Shown here one piece after another: positions 1 to 7,134 of a DNA stretch of 64,000 bases. Each line of letters opens with the position of its first letter. The first letter of the stretch is position 1. A program made the position numbers and the translations under genes. The stretch is from Flavobacterium sp. UBA2787 (GTDB lineage: Bacteria; Bacteroidota; Bacteroidia; Flavobacteriales; Flavobacteriaceae). The stretch lies in assembly GCA_002352205.1 (NCBI GenBank), contig DEHZ01000010.1, positions 372,245 to 436,244 on the forward strand, read 5' to 3'. The notes beneath the pieces are model-generated. The model was not told where the DNA came from and did not search any database. It was given only the letters and a program-made list of their open reading frames with translations.

Positions 1-913
1 CCTTTTTTCTGAAATCTGTTTTTTGAAGTGAAAGTTTTAAATAACCGTTTTCATCTTTTACAGGATATAAAGCCCATTGAAAAATGGTTTTTCGTTGAGC
101 TCGATTATATATCGGTTTGTTGATTTTAATTTCTTCACTTTCTTTTAAAAGTGCAATTAATTCGTTTCCGGTTTCTTCATACGTAACCGTAAAAACTTCA
201 AACTGAATTTTTTTGCATTTCCGACTCGTTCCCGTAAAATGTTGATTGACACGTTTTTTGATGTTTTTACTTTTTCCAATGTAAATCAAATCACCTTTTT
301 CATTGTGAATGTAATAGATTCCGGTTTTAGAAGGAAGACTTTCCACAATATCCAATAATTTTGGTGACATTCCGGATTTGATTTCCGTTTTTACCAAACT
401 TTTTACGATTTCCTTTTCAACATCTTGTGCCAATAACATTTTGAATAATTTCACCGTTGCCATAGCATCGCCACTTGCCCGATGACGATCTGCCATCGGA
501 ATTCCGAGTGCTCTAACCAATTTTCCTAAACTATAAGAAGCATGACCGGGTAATAATTTTTTAGATAAATCAACGGTACAAAGTGTTTGTTTTTGAAATT
601 TGAAACCCAAACGCCTGAATTCAGTTTGTAAAATTCTATAGTCAAACGAAGCGTTATGTGCAACCACAATGCAACCTTCGGTAATCTCAATTATGCGTTT
701 GGCTACTTCATAAAACTTGGGAGCCGAACGAAGCATTGCATTATTAATTCCGGTTAATTTTACCACAAACGGCTGAATCGGAATTTCAGGATTTACCAAA
801 CTAATAAATTGATCCACAACCTCGTGACCATCAAATTTATAGATGGCGATTTCGGTTATTCCTTCTTCATTAAATTGACCTCCGGTGGTTTCTATGTCTA
901 AGATTGCGTACAA
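1..913 (-). CDS. DnaQ-like exonuclease with GIY-YIG domain (3' end cut off)
   Basis: Predicted nuclease, truncated by the left edge after 304 residues. Translating the minus strand from a TTG at 913 gives LYAILDIETTGG, the ExoI motif (D-x-E) of DEDD 3'-5' exonucleases of the DNA polymerase III epsilon type. HNASFDYRIL (ExoII) follows, then HRASGDAMAT (ExoIII, H and D). A GIY-YIG nuclease motif (TGIYYIHNEKG ... IYIGKS) follows after about residue 200. This exonuclease plus UvrC-N-like architecture is common in Bacteroidota and also in Cho-like repair proteins. The role in DNA repair is inferred from the domains. No ATG lies near the conserved N-terminus, so TTG at 913 is the most economical start. 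The stop lies outside the window. Confidence 0.85.
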   Translation of the reverse strand, partial: MYAILDIETTGGQFNEEGITEIAIYKFDGHEVVDQFISLVNPEIPIQPFVVKLTGINNAMLRSAPKFYEVAKRIIEITEGCIVVAHNASFDYRILQTEFRRLGFKFQKQTLCTVDLSKKLLPGHASYSLGKLVRALGIPMADRHRASGDAMATVKLFKMLLAQDVEKEIVKSLVKTEIKSGMSPKLLDIVESLPSKTGIYYIHNEKGDLIYIGKSKNIKKRVNQHFTGTSRKCKKIQFEVFTVTYEETGNELIALLKESEEIKINKPIYNRAQRKTIFQWALYPVKDENGYLKLSLQKTDFRKK

Positions 914-920
914 AGTAGTG

Positions 921-971
921 TTCAGTATTCAGTTTTTAGTATTCAGTCTATTCTCTATTTTCTATTTTCTT
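921..971. repeat. Short-period (about 7 bp) array upstream of the exonuclease gene
   Basis: Units such as gTATTCA, gTTTTTA and TTCTATT recur with a period near seven bases between the exonuclease start and the yggS stop. No coding potential is visible. Confidence 0.5.
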
Positions 972-1631
972 TTATCTTGAACCAAATATACTACTTCCAA
1001 TTCGAACCATTGTACTTCCGCATTCGATGGCGAGTTGATAATCGCCGCTCATTCCCATGGATAAAGTGTTCAGTTGGCAGTTGTCAATTGTCAGTTGCTT
1101 GTGTTTATCAAAAATAGATTTTAAATGAAAAAATTCACGTTTAATTTGATCTTGATTTTCGGTAAAAGTAGCCATTCCCATCAAACCGACAATGCGAATA
1201 TTTTCGAAGGTTTTAAATTCTTCGGAAGAAAGTAGGTCATTCAATTCCTTTTCATCCAAACCAAATTTGGTATCTTCTTCAGCTATATGAATTTGTAATA
1301 AACAATCCACTTTTTTACGCCATTTTACGGCTAAGCGGTTAATTTCTTTGAGTAATTTTAAACTATCCACACCGTGAATCAAACTCACATACGGAATCAT
1401 GTATTTCACCTTATTCGACTGAACGTGACCAATCATATGCCACTGAATATCTTTCGGCATTTGTTCCCATTTTTCAGTCATTTCTTGGATTTTATTTTCT
1501 CCAAAAATGCGTTGACCTGCGTTGTAAGCTTCCATTAAATCAGACACGGGTTTTGTTTTGGAAACAGCAACTAGGGTTACGTGGGGTGGAAGGGAGGATT
1601 TTATTTTGTTTAGGTTTTGTTGAATTTTCAT
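972..1631 (-). CDS. yggS: YggS/PROSC-family PLP homeostasis protein
   Basis: Cytosolic pyridoxal-5'-phosphate-binding protein of the YggS/PROSC/YBL036C family, with a TIM-barrel fold like alanine racemase N-domain and a role in PLP homeostasis. The PLP lysine is K25 in AVSKTKP. FGENKIQE (about 43-50), HMIGHVQSNK (about 65-74) and MGMSGD (about 194-199) are the other family signatures, and the C-terminus RIGSSIFGSR is typical. Length 219 is close to the family norm. Oddity: residues 179-188 (QLTIDNCQLN) are encoded by a 28-base array of 7-base units (1070-1097) of the kind otherwise seen between genes here. The array sits in the variable loop just before MGMSGD. The DUF4062 gene is 2 bases upstream. 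Confidence 0.95.
   Translation of the reverse strand: MKIQQNLNKIKSSLPPHVTLVAVSKTKPVSDLMEAYNAGQRIFGENKIQEMTEKWEQMPKDIQWHMIGHVQSNKVKYMIPYVSLIHGVDSLKLLKEINRLAVKWRKKVDCLLQIHIAEEDTKFGLDEKELNDLLSSEEFKTFENIRIVGLMGMATFTENQDQIKREFFHLKSIFDKHKQLTIDNCQLNTLSMGMSGDYQLAIECGSTMVRIGSSIFGSR
1070..1097. repeat. Four heptamers (N-CAGTTG) inside yggS
   Basis: Read on the plus strand the stretch is tCAGTTG, gCAGTTG, tCAATTG, tCAGTTG: four units of exactly seven bases with one internal substitution. It lies wholly inside the yggS reading frame and encodes residues 179-188 on the minus strand. Confidence 0.8.
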
Positions 1632-1633
1632 AG

Positions 1634-2434
1634 TTAATTACCTTTTATCCATCCTTTCATTTTTTCTTTATTTTCTGAAATCAACGTATCCAAAGAATGA
1701 TTAATTTCATTTTTTATTTGATCAATGTTTTTTGGAAACGAACACATTTTAGATTTTACAATTTCTTTAAAATCAATATATTTTTGGACTTTTATATCAT
1801 AATCTTTAGTGATATCTGTTGGCTTATTGTAAATAATATTGTCATCTAATATTAATGCAAATAATGGTTTACCTTTTTCAACAGCGTAATTATATTCCAT
1901 TTCAATGTATGATAGCCCTGAAGACTTATCAATGCTACCATATCTTCCACCAAGTATTAAAAGATAAATATCAGAATCATCAATCCATTTTTTGATGACT
2001 TCCCATTGTGATTTATCACCAGCGGAAAAGAGTTCCATTCCAGCTGGTATATGACCTTTTTTTAAAATAGATTCTACAGATGCTTGTCTTTCATCTCTTA
2101 AATCCAAGTAGGTTGAAGAGATGAATATTTGGTATTTAACTTTTTTGCTATGAGTAATTCCAACATTTTCATCACTCTCATTTTGTTCATTAAATTTTAT
2201 CCAACCATTGAACTTTTTTTCAATATCTAGACCTTTTCTTGTTATTGAACAAAAGCTTCCGTTAATAATTATTAACCCTTCTCTTTCTAGATGCTTTACA
2301 AATTCCTCTGCTCTATTTTTTAAATTTATTTTACGACCGATTGGATTCTCAAATTTTGTGATTTGAAAATTTAAACTATCAGAAGAAGAATATATTAGAT
2401 TTAGATTATGATTAATTAATTCATTAATATCCAT
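1634..2434 (-). CDS. Winged-helix-like N-terminus plus DUF4062 domain protein
   Basis: A 266-residue cytosolic protein. Residues about 99-190 match DUF4062: FISSTYLDLRDER (104-116), DIYLLILGGRYG (155-166) and YIEMEYNYA (176-184). Structural work and genomics on DUF4062 place it near TIR-like Rossmann domains, often as the N-terminal module of NTPase or sensor proteins. Residues 1-75 look like a small winged-helix domain (helix around 40-52, then two strands ending in SITRKGLDIEKK). This half is unassigned and the DNA-binding idea is inference. The gene sits between yggS (2 bases) and DUF1015 (17 bases) on the same strand, although its type is accessory rather than housekeeping. It may be a small nucleotide-signal or defence-like effector; substrate unknown. 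Confidence 0.75.
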   Translation of the reverse strand: MDINELINHNLNLIYSSSDSLNFQITKFENPIGRKINLKNRAEEFVKHLEREGLIIINGSFCSITRKGLDIEKKFNGWIKFNEQNESDENVGITHSKKVKYQIFISSTYLDLRDERQASVESILKKGHIPAGMELFSAGDKSQWEVIKKWIDDSDIYLLILGGRYGSIDKSSGLSYIEMEYNYAVEKGKPLFALILDDNIIYNKPTDITKDYDIKVQKYIDFKEIVKSKMCSFPKNIDQIKNEINHSLDTLISENKEKMKGWIKGN

Positions 2435-2451
2435 AAAAATAATTATTAAAA

Positions 2452-3669
2452 TTACAACTCATACACAATCAATCCACTTCTAAATTTAGGTTCAATATAC
2501 GTACTTTTTGGCGGCATAATCAAATTATTATCTGCCAACGCTTTAATTTCAGAAATATCCGAAGGATAAAGCATAAATCCTACTTCAAATTCACCTTCGT
2601 CAATCAATTCTTTGATGGTTAAAATCGATTGCTTTCCGGGAATGTATTCAATTCGTTCGTCGTTTCGTAAATCATCAATTCCGAGTAAAGGTTGCAATAC
2701 TTTATCATATAAAATTTGAGCATCTAAGTTTTCTAAAATGGTAGGATTACTATTTTCCAATTTATAAAATAAAGCATAGAAATTTCCATCCAAATACATT
2801 CCAAATTCAAATTTGCTTTGTGGTTTCCACAATTCTTGTTCTTTATTTTTGATGATAAAATGATCGTCTAATTTGGCTAAAAAATCATTGACATCATAAC
2901 CATTTAAATCACGAATAATGCGATTGAATTCATAAATTTTCACTTCACTTTCAGCAATTAAAAAACTCATGAAATAGTTCAATTTTACATTTTCGGCAGT
3001 TTTGTATTCATCGTGTAACAATTCTGCCGAAGCCGAGCGATGATGTCCATCAGCAATATATAATTCCGGAATTTTTTCAAACTGTTGTTGCAACCACTGA
3101 ATATCTTCTTCATTATCAATTTTCCACAATTGATGTTTCTCTTTGTTGGTGGTGGAATAATTGTAAAGCGGAATATTCTTTTTCTTTTCTGTAATCCATT
3201 GATTTATCGAAACATTATCAGGATAAGTAATCAAAACCGGTTCTGTATTAAAACCCGTTTGATGCAAATAATCTTTAAACAATTCTACTCGATACTGCAG
3301 CGTATCTTCGTGTTTTTTAATTATATTATTTTTATAATCTTCAATCGAAGTCCCGGATACAATTCCAGTAAACGAATTTGTTTTAGTTTGAATTTCATAA
3401 ACAAAGAAAACCGGTTTTTCTTCTTCCACAAATATTTTATCGTCTTTAAAATCTTGGTATTTGTGAGCCACACCTTTAAAACGCTTATCTAACGTAATTT
3501 TCTGTGAATGCACATACGCTGGATGAATCACGTGTAAAAATGAATACGGATTAAAACTCAACCAAGCCGCAAGCTCAGCCGAACTATAATCGTCATAATT
3601 TCTGCAAGTAACTAAGCCAACTTTATCCGCAGTGGGACGAACGGCTTTGAAGGGGATGATTTTGCTCAT
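2452..3669 (-). CDS. DUF1015 family protein
   Basis: A 405-residue cytosolic protein of the DUF1015 family (PF06245-like), widespread in bacteria with no settled function. The family hallmark IADGHHRSASAE is present near residue 205. N-terminal PFKAVRPTADKV and the RNYDDYS segment are typical of flavobacterial members. In many genomes DUF1015 lies beside D-3-phosphoglycerate dehydrogenase or serine aminotransferase genes, but here the neighbours are DUF4062 and, upstream, a 3-hydroxyacyl-CoA dehydrogenase. Length is normal and there is no sign of damage. Confidence 0.9.
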   Translation of the reverse strand: MSKIIPFKAVRPTADKVGLVTCRNYDDYSSAELAAWLSFNPYSFLHVIHPAYVHSQKITLDKRFKGVAHKYQDFKDDKIFVEEEKPVFFVYEIQTKTNSFTGIVSGTSIEDYKNNIIKKHEDTLQYRVELFKDYLHQTGFNTEPVLITYPDNVSINQWITEKKKNIPLYNYSTTNKEKHQLWKIDNEEDIQWLQQQFEKIPELYIADGHHRSASAELLHDEYKTAENVKLNYFMSFLIAESEVKIYEFNRIIRDLNGYDVNDFLAKLDDHFIIKNKEQELWKPQSKFEFGMYLDGNFYALFYKLENSNPTILENLDAQILYDKVLQPLLGIDDLRNDERIEYIPGKQSILTIKELIDEGEFEVGFMLYPSDISEIKALADNNLIMPPKSTYIEPKFRSGLIVYEL

Positions 3670-3678
3670 TTTTTTTTG

Positions 3679-3751
3679 GTAAATGGTTATTGGTAATAGG
3701 TAATTGGTTTTAAGTGCACACCTATTACCATTTACCTATTACCCATTACCA
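3679..3751. repeat. Heptamer array with imperfect inverted halves (GGTAATN / CCTATTA)
   Basis: The left half repeats GGTAATN-like units and the right half CCTATTA-like units, all spaced seven bases apart, so the halves can fold on each other around aagtgcaca. It fills the gap between the DUF1015 start and the dehydrogenase stop and may act as an intergenic hairpin. Confidence 0.65.
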
Positions 3752-3758
3752 TGATTTA

Positions 3759-4643
3759 TTAAAATTGCTTCGAAACTTTCTCCGCTTTCTTGCTCTCCGA
3801 ATAATCATAAAATCCTTCTCCGGATTTTACACCTAATTTTCCGGCCATCACCATATTCACTAAAAGTGGGCATGGAGCATATTTTGGATTTTTGAAACCG
3901 TCATACATCACATTTAAAATGGAAAGACAAACATCTAAACCAATAAAATCGGCTAGTTGCAATGGTCCCATCGGATGAGCCATTCCTAATTTCATAACTG
4001 TGTCAATTTCTTGAACGCCGGCAACACCATTATATAACGTTTCAATCGATTCATTAATCATTGGCATTAAAATTCGGTTGGCCACAAAGCCTGGATAGTC
4101 GTTCACTTCCGTTGGTGTTTTGCCTAATTTTACCGATAAATCCATAATGATTTTAGTTACTTCATCCGAAGTATTGTAACCACGAATGATTTCAACTAAT
4201 TTCATAATCGGCACCGGATTCATAAAATGCATTCCAATTACTCGTTCCGGATGAACTACTTGAGCGGCAATTTGAGTAATGGAAATCGAGGAAGTATTCG
4301 TTGCCAAAATCACATTATGATCACAAATATCGCTTAATTGCTTAAAGATATTCATTTTTAAACCTACATTTTCAGTAGCGGCTTCCACCACTAAATCTGT
4401 TCCAACCACACCGTCTTTGATGTCGGTGTAAGTGATAATATTTGAAATTGTTTTGTGTTTATCATCTTCCGAAATAGTTACTTTGGTCACCATTCTATCT
4501 AAGTTGGAAGCAATAGTTGCCATTCCTTTTTCCAACGATTTTTCGGAAACATCAATTAATTTTACGGTAAATCCGCTTTGAGCAAACGTGTGGGCAATTC
4601 CGTTACCCATAGTTCCTGCTCCGATTACTGCAATTGTTTTCAT
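3759..4643 (-). CDS. 3-hydroxybutyryl-CoA dehydrogenase
   Basis: NAD-dependent 3-hydroxyacyl-CoA dehydrogenase, oxidising (S)-3-hydroxybutyryl-CoA to acetoacetyl-CoA in the cytosol. The N-terminal Rossmann motif GAGTMGNGIAHTFAQ (about 8-22) is intact. HFMNPVPIMKLVEII (about 138-152) holds the conserved catalytic His and Asn-Pro. The C-terminal dimerisation domain begins near GFVANRILMPMINE. At 294 residues it is the short single-function form (Hbd/PaaH type), not the FadB fusion. No other beta-oxidation gene is nearby, so the pathway assignment is by family only. Confidence 0.92.
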   Translation of the reverse strand: MKTIAVIGAGTMGNGIAHTFAQSGFTVKLIDVSEKSLEKGMATIASNLDRMVTKVTISEDDKHKTISNIITYTDIKDGVVGTDLVVEAATENVGLKMNIFKQLSDICDHNVILATNTSSISITQIAAQVVHPERVIGMHFMNPVPIMKLVEIIRGYNTSDEVTKIIMDLSVKLGKTPTEVNDYPGFVANRILMPMINESIETLYNGVAGVQEIDTVMKLGMAHPMGPLQLADFIGLDVCLSILNVMYDGFKNPKYAPCPLLVNMVMAGKLGVKSGEGFYDYSESKKAEKVSKQF

Positions 4644-4665
4644 TATGTATTTTTAGTTTGTTTTT

Positions 4666-4727
4666 GTTTCAAGTTTCAGGTTTCAAGTTTCAGGTTTCGC
4701 AATAACGTGAAACCTGAAACTTGAAAC
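4666..4727. repeat. Heptamer array forming a perfect 19-bp hairpin
   Basis: Two 14-base units GTTTCAAGTTTCAG plus GTTTC (4666-4698) are followed, after a 10-base loop, by GAAACCTGAAACTTGAAAC (4709-4727). The last 19 bases of the left arm pair perfectly with the right arm. It lies between the oxidoreductase stop and the dehydrogenase start and could end minus-strand transcription, though no U-run follows. Confidence 0.8.
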
Positions 4728-4730
4728 AAA

Positions 4731-5699
4731 TTATTTTTTCTGCATCGAATCGATAATCATATACGCCACTCGCAACGCTTCCGTACCGTCTTCCAATGTC
4801 ACAACCGGAGTTGAATTGTTGTTAATTGCATCGGCAAACGTTTCCAATTCATCCAGAATGGCATTGTTCAATGAAACTTCCGGATTATCAAAATAAATTT
4901 GTTTTTTAACTCCTTCGGCATTCTGCAAAATCATATCAAAATCACCCGGAACTTCAGGTGCGTCTTTCATTTTTACCACTTCACATACTTTGTCCAAATA
5001 ATCAACAGAGATATAAGCATCTTTTTGAAAAAAACGAGATTTACGCATATTCTTCATCGAAATTCGGCTCGAAGTGATATTCGCAACACAACCATTTTCA
5101 AATTCAATTCGAGCATTGGCAATGTCGGGTGACTGACTCAACACCGAAACACCACTGGCATAAACGGCTTTTACTTTCGATTTTACAACGCTCAAAATCG
5201 CATCAATATCGTGAATCATTAAATCCAAAACAACAGGAACGTCTGTTCCTCTCGGATTAAATTCAGCCAATCGATGTGTTTCAATAAACATTGGATTGTC
5301 AATTTGATTTTTGACAGCAATGAAGGCCGGATTAAATCGTTCAACATGACCAACTTGACCTTTAACATTATATTCTTTTGCTAAAGCGATAATTTCTTCG
5401 GCTTCTTCAACGGTAGTAGAAATTGGTTTTTCAATAAAAACGTGTTTGCCCGATTTAATCGAAACTTTAGCACATTTATAATGCGAAAGAGTTGGAGTTA
5501 CAATGTCAATTACATCAACGGCGTGAATTAATTTTGCAATTGTGTCAAATTGTTTATAACCAAATTCAGCTGCAATTTTTGCTCCGTTTTCCTGATTTTC
5601 ATCATAAAAGCCAACTAATTCGTATTTTGAAGATTGATTGAGTAATCGCAAGTGTATTTTCCCAAGGTGACCGGCACCCAAAACGCCAACTTTAAGCAT
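4731..5699 (-). CDS. Gfo/Idh/MocA family oxidoreductase
   Basis: NAD(P)-dependent oxidoreductase, probably acting on a sugar or sugar-nucleotide hydroxyl group. N-terminal MLKVGVLGAGHLGKIHLRLL carries the dinucleotide motif GxGxxG, and HVFIEKPIST carries the family EKP motif with the conserved lysine. HDIDAI in the C-terminal domain supplies the usual active-site histidine region. Start choice: a longer frame reaches an ATG at 5744, but 5699 is preferred because the motif begins there and a perfect promoter (TTG, 19 bases, TATTTTTG) occupies 5744-5715, so the upstream ATG would not be in the message. Predicted length 322. Substrate cannot be read from sequence. Confidence 0.88.
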   Translation of the reverse strand: MLKVGVLGAGHLGKIHLRLLNQSSKYELVGFYDENQENGAKIAAEFGYKQFDTIAKLIHAVDVIDIVTPTLSHYKCAKVSIKSGKHVFIEKPISTTVEEAEEIIALAKEYNVKGQVGHVERFNPAFIAVKNQIDNPMFIETHRLAEFNPRGTDVPVVLDLMIHDIDAILSVVKSKVKAVYASGVSVLSQSPDIANARIEFENGCVANITSSRISMKNMRKSRFFQKDAYISVDYLDKVCEVVKMKDAPEVPGDFDMILQNAEGVKKQIYFDNPEVSLNNAILDELETFADAINNNSTPVVTLEDGTEALRVAYMIIDSMQKK

Positions 5700-5714
5700 A
5701 AAAGTAAATTTTAT

Positions 5715-5744
5715 CAAAAATAGTAATAATAGAAGAATTGACAA
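5715..5744 (-). promoter_or_regulatory. Bacteroidota-type promoter for the Gfo/Idh/MocA gene
   Basis: On the minus strand TTG (5744-5742), 19-base spacer, TATTTTTG (5722-5715). This is an exact match to the -33/-7 consensus, with a leader of about ten bases before the ATG at 5699. Confidence 0.75.
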
Positions 5745-5910
5745 GGAAGAATTATTTAAATTATTGAACGGTACAGCTAACCATTCATCTTAATAAAATG
5801 TTATAACTGACAATTATCAGTTCAAATTTGATTCATATTGCCTAACTTTACTTTAGATAATTATGGAAGATGGACAACCATCAACTGATAACCTTATAAA
5901 ACTAACTATC

Positions 5911-6753
5911 ATGAAACGCATACTTTTCCCAACCGATTTTTCAGAAGCTTCCAATAATGCTTTTGTTTATGCCCTAAAATTGGCTGATGCCATGAAAGCG
6001 GAGTTAATTACACTTCACGCTTATGAGCTTCCACAATTGCACATGGGTGGCATGCCTAACACACTTAAAGATGTGTACGACAGCATCGAACTAGAAAACT
6101 TTGAAAACTTCAAAGATCAAATTCCTGTACTTCGAGATATTGCGGAGAAACATAATTTAAGTCACGTTAAAATCAGTAATATCCTTAAACATGGAGACCT
6201 AATTTGGACCATCAAAAAAGTAACTAAAGAAGAAAATATTGATTATGTAGTTATGGGAACCAAAGGAGCTACCGGTCTCAAAGAAACATTTTTGGGCTCC
6301 AACACCGGAAGTGTTATGACCGAATTAGAAGCCTACGTAATTGGTGTACCTCAAAATTCAGAATATGTCGGTATTAAGAATATTGTATTTACCACAAGAT
6401 TCCGTGAAAAAGATTTGAAAGCACTTAAAAAAGTACTCGAATTAGCAAAACTTTTCGATGCAAAAGTACACTGTTTGTATGTCAAAACAAAAAAAACAGA
6501 TGTAAACCCTGTGGTTATTGAAGATTGGAAGTTTCTTTTCAAAAACGAAAAGATAGCCTTCCACATTTTCGAAGAAGATAACGTACAGCAAACAATACTC
6601 AATTTTGTCGATTCATACAATGTTGATATGTTGGCCATGCTCAATTATAAACGTGGCTTTTTCGAAGAATTATTTAAACAAAGTCTAACACAAAAATTGT
6701 CCTATCATGTTCAAGTGCCGTTGTTGGCCATTCATGAAAGTAGAGTAGAGTAG
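5911..6753 (+). CDS. Universal stress protein, two tandem Usp domains
   Basis: A 280-residue cytosolic UspA-family protein. MKRILFPTDFSEASNNAFVYAL is the classic Usp start, followed by GTKGATGLKETFLGSNTGSV with the G-x2-G-x9-G(S/T) nucleotide-binding signature that closes domain 1 near residue 145. Domain 2 (about 150-280) begins IKNIVFTTRF and is more divergent, lacking a clean nucleotide loop. The reading frame continues upstream to an ATG at 5863, but the 16 extra residues do not resemble the family, so 5911 is preferred. It is monocistronic, followed by a structured repeat element. A role in stress survival is by family only. Confidence 0.88.
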   Translation: MKRILFPTDFSEASNNAFVYALKLADAMKAELITLHAYELPQLHMGGMPNTLKDVYDSIELENFENFKDQIPVLRDIAEKHNLSHVKISNILKHGDLIWTIKKVTKEENIDYVVMGTKGATGLKETFLGSNTGSVMTELEAYVIGVPQNSEYVGIKNIVFTTRFREKDLKALKKVLELAKLFDAKVHCLYVKTKKTDVNPVVIEDWKFLFKNEKIAFHIFEEDNVQQTILNFVDSYNVDMLAMLNYKRGFFEELFKQSLTQKLSYHVQVPLLAIHESRVE

Positions 6754-6903
6754 GGCGTTCGGGCGGGCTTTCCGTTTCAACTCCTCACGGCTAAACCTAT
6801 TTTTTATCGGGTTTTGTTAGGCTTCCTTTGGTCGCCCACAAAACCCGTAAAAAATTAGGCCTATCCGTTGCGGGGTTTACACTTCAATCCCTAACGCGAA
6901 TGC
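6754..6903 (-). repeat. Structured dispersed repeat element, copy D
   Basis: Read on the minus strand it opens with GGATTGAAGTGTAAACCCC, carries an almost perfect hairpin (arms about 22 bases, CCTA...GGGTTTTGT against ACAAAACCCG...TTAGG) and closes with GAAACGGAAAGCCCG. The apical loop contains the same GCTTCCTTTGGTCGC (plus strand) as copy B at 61121-61265. It follows the usp gene directly. Confidence 0.75.
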
Positions 6904-6962
6904 AGTGTCATTTAGTAGTTTTCAGTCACAGTCCCAGTTGTTAGTCCCAGTTTCCCACAATC

Positions 6963-6989
6963 TTGTCATCCTGACGAAGGAAGCATCTC
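6963..6989. repeat. TTGTCAT...ATCTC dispersed motif, copy 1
   Basis: A 27-base stretch beginning TTGTCATCCTGA and ending GCATCTC. A second copy of identical length and ends lies inverted at 54138-54164. Similar motifs are common between genes in many bacteria. Confidence 0.55.
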
Positions 6990-7041
6990 ATAATATAAAA
7001 TACATTAAATTCTACTTCACCTCTTTTTGGTTCCAAACCCT

Positions 7042-7087
7042 CAACTTTCAACCCACAACCCGCAACTTTCAACCAACAACCAACAAC
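7042..7087. repeat. Heptamer array CAACNNN
   Basis: Successive seven-base units CAACTTT, CAACCCA, CAACCCG, CAACTTT, CAACCAA, CAACCAA end just before the abgT leader. Confidence 0.75.
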
Positions 7088-7134
7088 ATATAACAAAAAA
7101 ATTATTACATTAGTGCCATAAACAAACTAACCTT

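Larger units (their letters stand above)
6904..7134. other. Gene-free stretch with mixed short repeats
   Basis: Together with copy D this makes a 381-base gap. It holds a heptamer-like array (6913-6957, units around cAGTCCCA), one copy of the TTGTCAT...ATCTC motif (6963-6989), and a second heptamer array (7042-7087, units CAACTTT, CAACCCA, CAACCAA). A weak -7-like TACATTAG lies at 7106-7113 before abgT. No protein-like frame is convincing. Confidence 0.6.

Noticed and set aside
6905-7093. Open frame of 62 codons on the plus strand before abgT
   Set aside because: It reads through heptamer arrays and the TTGTCAT motif; the protein is low-complexity and ends in repeated QPTTRNFQPTT.
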